From: Oscillospiraceae bacterium
GTDB lineage: Bacteria > Bacillota > Clostridia > Oscillospirales > Ruminococcaceae
DNA: 7,526 nt
Assembly: GCA_016302225.1 (NCBI GenBank)
Contig: JAEDOB010000099.1
Location: 1-7,526, forward strand
Reading direction: 5' to 3'
This document shows, piece by piece, positions 7,111-7,526 of the stretch. The stretch's first letter is position 1; the number at the start of each line of letters is the position of its first letter. The notes beneath the pieces are model-generated. The model was not told the origin of the DNA and did not search any database. It saw only the letters and a program-made list of their open reading frames with translations. The position numbers and the translations under genes were made by a program.

Positions 7111-7175
7111 TACGGAAAGGAAACATTGATGTTTTTCCGATTTACAACGCAATAAATGATATACGGAAGGAGAAC
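7111..7175 (+). repeat. Imperfect direct repeat of a ribosome-site-like motif with an 8-codon ORF
   Basis: TACGGAAAGGAAAC (7111-7124) resembles TACGGAAGGAGAAC (7162-7175), the second copy being the GH43 ribosome site. The first copy is followed five bases after its end (7125-7128 between) by ATG 7129, opening an 8-codon ORF that stops at 7153-7155. CGGAAA (7113-7118) can also pair with TTTCCG (7134-7139). This could be a leader ORF or a chance duplication; nothing else is visible in the 93-bp gap. Confidence 0.3.
7167..7172 (+). promoter_or_regulatory. Ribosome binding site for a TTG start
   Basis: A consensus AAGGAG lies seven bases before TTG 7180. No in-frame ATG occurs until inside the conserved N-terminal GH43 strand region, so the TTG is the likely start. 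The strong site may compensate for the weaker start codon. Confidence 0.75.
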
Positions 7176-7179
7176 CGTT

Positions 7180-7526
7180 TTGAAAAATGAAAGCATAAAT
7201 CCGATCATATCTCTCGATTATCCCGACCCTGATTTAATAAGGGTCGGCGATACATATTTTATGGTTTCAACTACAATGCATTTCTTCCCTTGCTGTGAAA
7301 TTCTCCGTTCCTACGATCTTCTGAACTGGGAACACGCCTGCTTTGTATGCGAAACCCTTGATAATACTCCCGATCAGCAGCTTGAAGGCGGTAATATTTA
7401 CGGTAAGGGCATGTGGGCAGCTTGTCTTAGGCACCATAATGAAAAATTTTATGTCTGCTTCTCATGCAATGACACTCACAAAACATATCTTTACACCGCA
7501 GATGATATATACGGCAAATGGGAAAA
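7180..7526 (+). CDS. GH43 glycosidase (beta-xylosidase / alpha-L-arabinofuranosidase), N-terminal part
   Basis: The first 115 codons and two bases of a gene that leaves the window. GH43 enzymes are inverting five-bladed beta-propeller glycosidases acting on xylo- or arabino-oligosaccharides. The visible part has NPIISLDYPDPDLIRVGDTY, where Asp16 in YPDP is the expected catalytic base, then MVSTTMHFFPCCEILRS, a typical blade-I stretch, and GMWAACLRHH and NDTHKTYLYTA in blade II. The wording resembles larger GH43 proteins that carry a C-terminal beta-sandwich, but that part is not in the window. The other catalytic residues (Asp and Glu) lie downstream and cannot be checked. It has no signal peptide. 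Its place after GH67 suggests the last glycosidase step, releasing xylose or arabinose in the cytoplasm. Exact specificity cannot be called from this fragment. Confidence 0.88.
   Translation, partial: MKNESINPIISLDYPDPDLIRVGDTYFMVSTTMHFFPCCEILRSYDLLNWEHACFVCETLDNTPDQQLEGGNIYGKGMWAACLRHHNEKFYVCFSCNDTHKTYLYTADDIYGKWE

Noticed and set aside
1..7526. CRISPR array, tRNA/rRNA, insertion sequence, prophage or defence genes
   Set aside because: No spaced repeats, RNA gene signatures, transposase or integrase motifs were seen; nearly all sequence is explained by the carbohydrate genes.

Overview
The window looks like part of a xylan/xylose utilisation locus from an anaerobic gut or rumen Clostridia bacterium. 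A Ruminococcus-like Oscillospiraceae is my best guess. The basis is the protein style, strong AAGGAG ribosome sites, roughly balanced GC, and the set of intracellular hemicellulases. This is an impression from sequence reading, not a database match. All genes lie on the + strand and fill almost the whole window.

Layout: (1) positions 1-201 are the C-terminal end of xylose isomerase (xylA). (2) A 131-bp gap holds a GC-rich terminator-like hairpin (229-256) and a perfect 7-bp inverted repeat with an overlapping near-cre sequence (267-288). (3) 333-1856 is xylulokinase (xylB). (4) 1862-3763 is an SGNH carbohydrate esterase of the sialate O-acetylesterase-like superfamily, here more likely acting on acetylated xylo-oligosaccharides. 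(5) A 124-bp gap carries a strong 11-bp hairpin and a C(UUCG)G tetraloop hairpin. (6) 3888-5135 is a GH10 xylanase without a signal peptide. (7) 5119-7086 is a GH67 alpha-glucuronidase overlapping the GH10 gene by 17 bp. (8) After a 93-bp gap, a GH43 gene (probably beta-xylosidase/arabinofuranosidase) starts with TTG at 7180 and runs off the window.

How the genes fit together: none of the enzymes whose N-terminus is visible has a signal peptide, so they should act in the cytoplasm on imported oligosaccharides. The esterase would remove acetyl groups and GH67 would remove terminal (4-O-methyl)glucuronic acid. GH10 would shorten the xylo-oligosaccharides and GH43 would release xylose and/or arabinose. 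XylA and XylB would then convert xylose to xylulose 5-phosphate. No transporter, regulator, extracellular xylanase, mobile element, RNA gene or CRISPR array is visible. I see no clearly novel system. The most checkable points are the esterase's real substrate, the regulatory structures in the three gaps, and the unusual nucleophile context of the GH10 enzyme.
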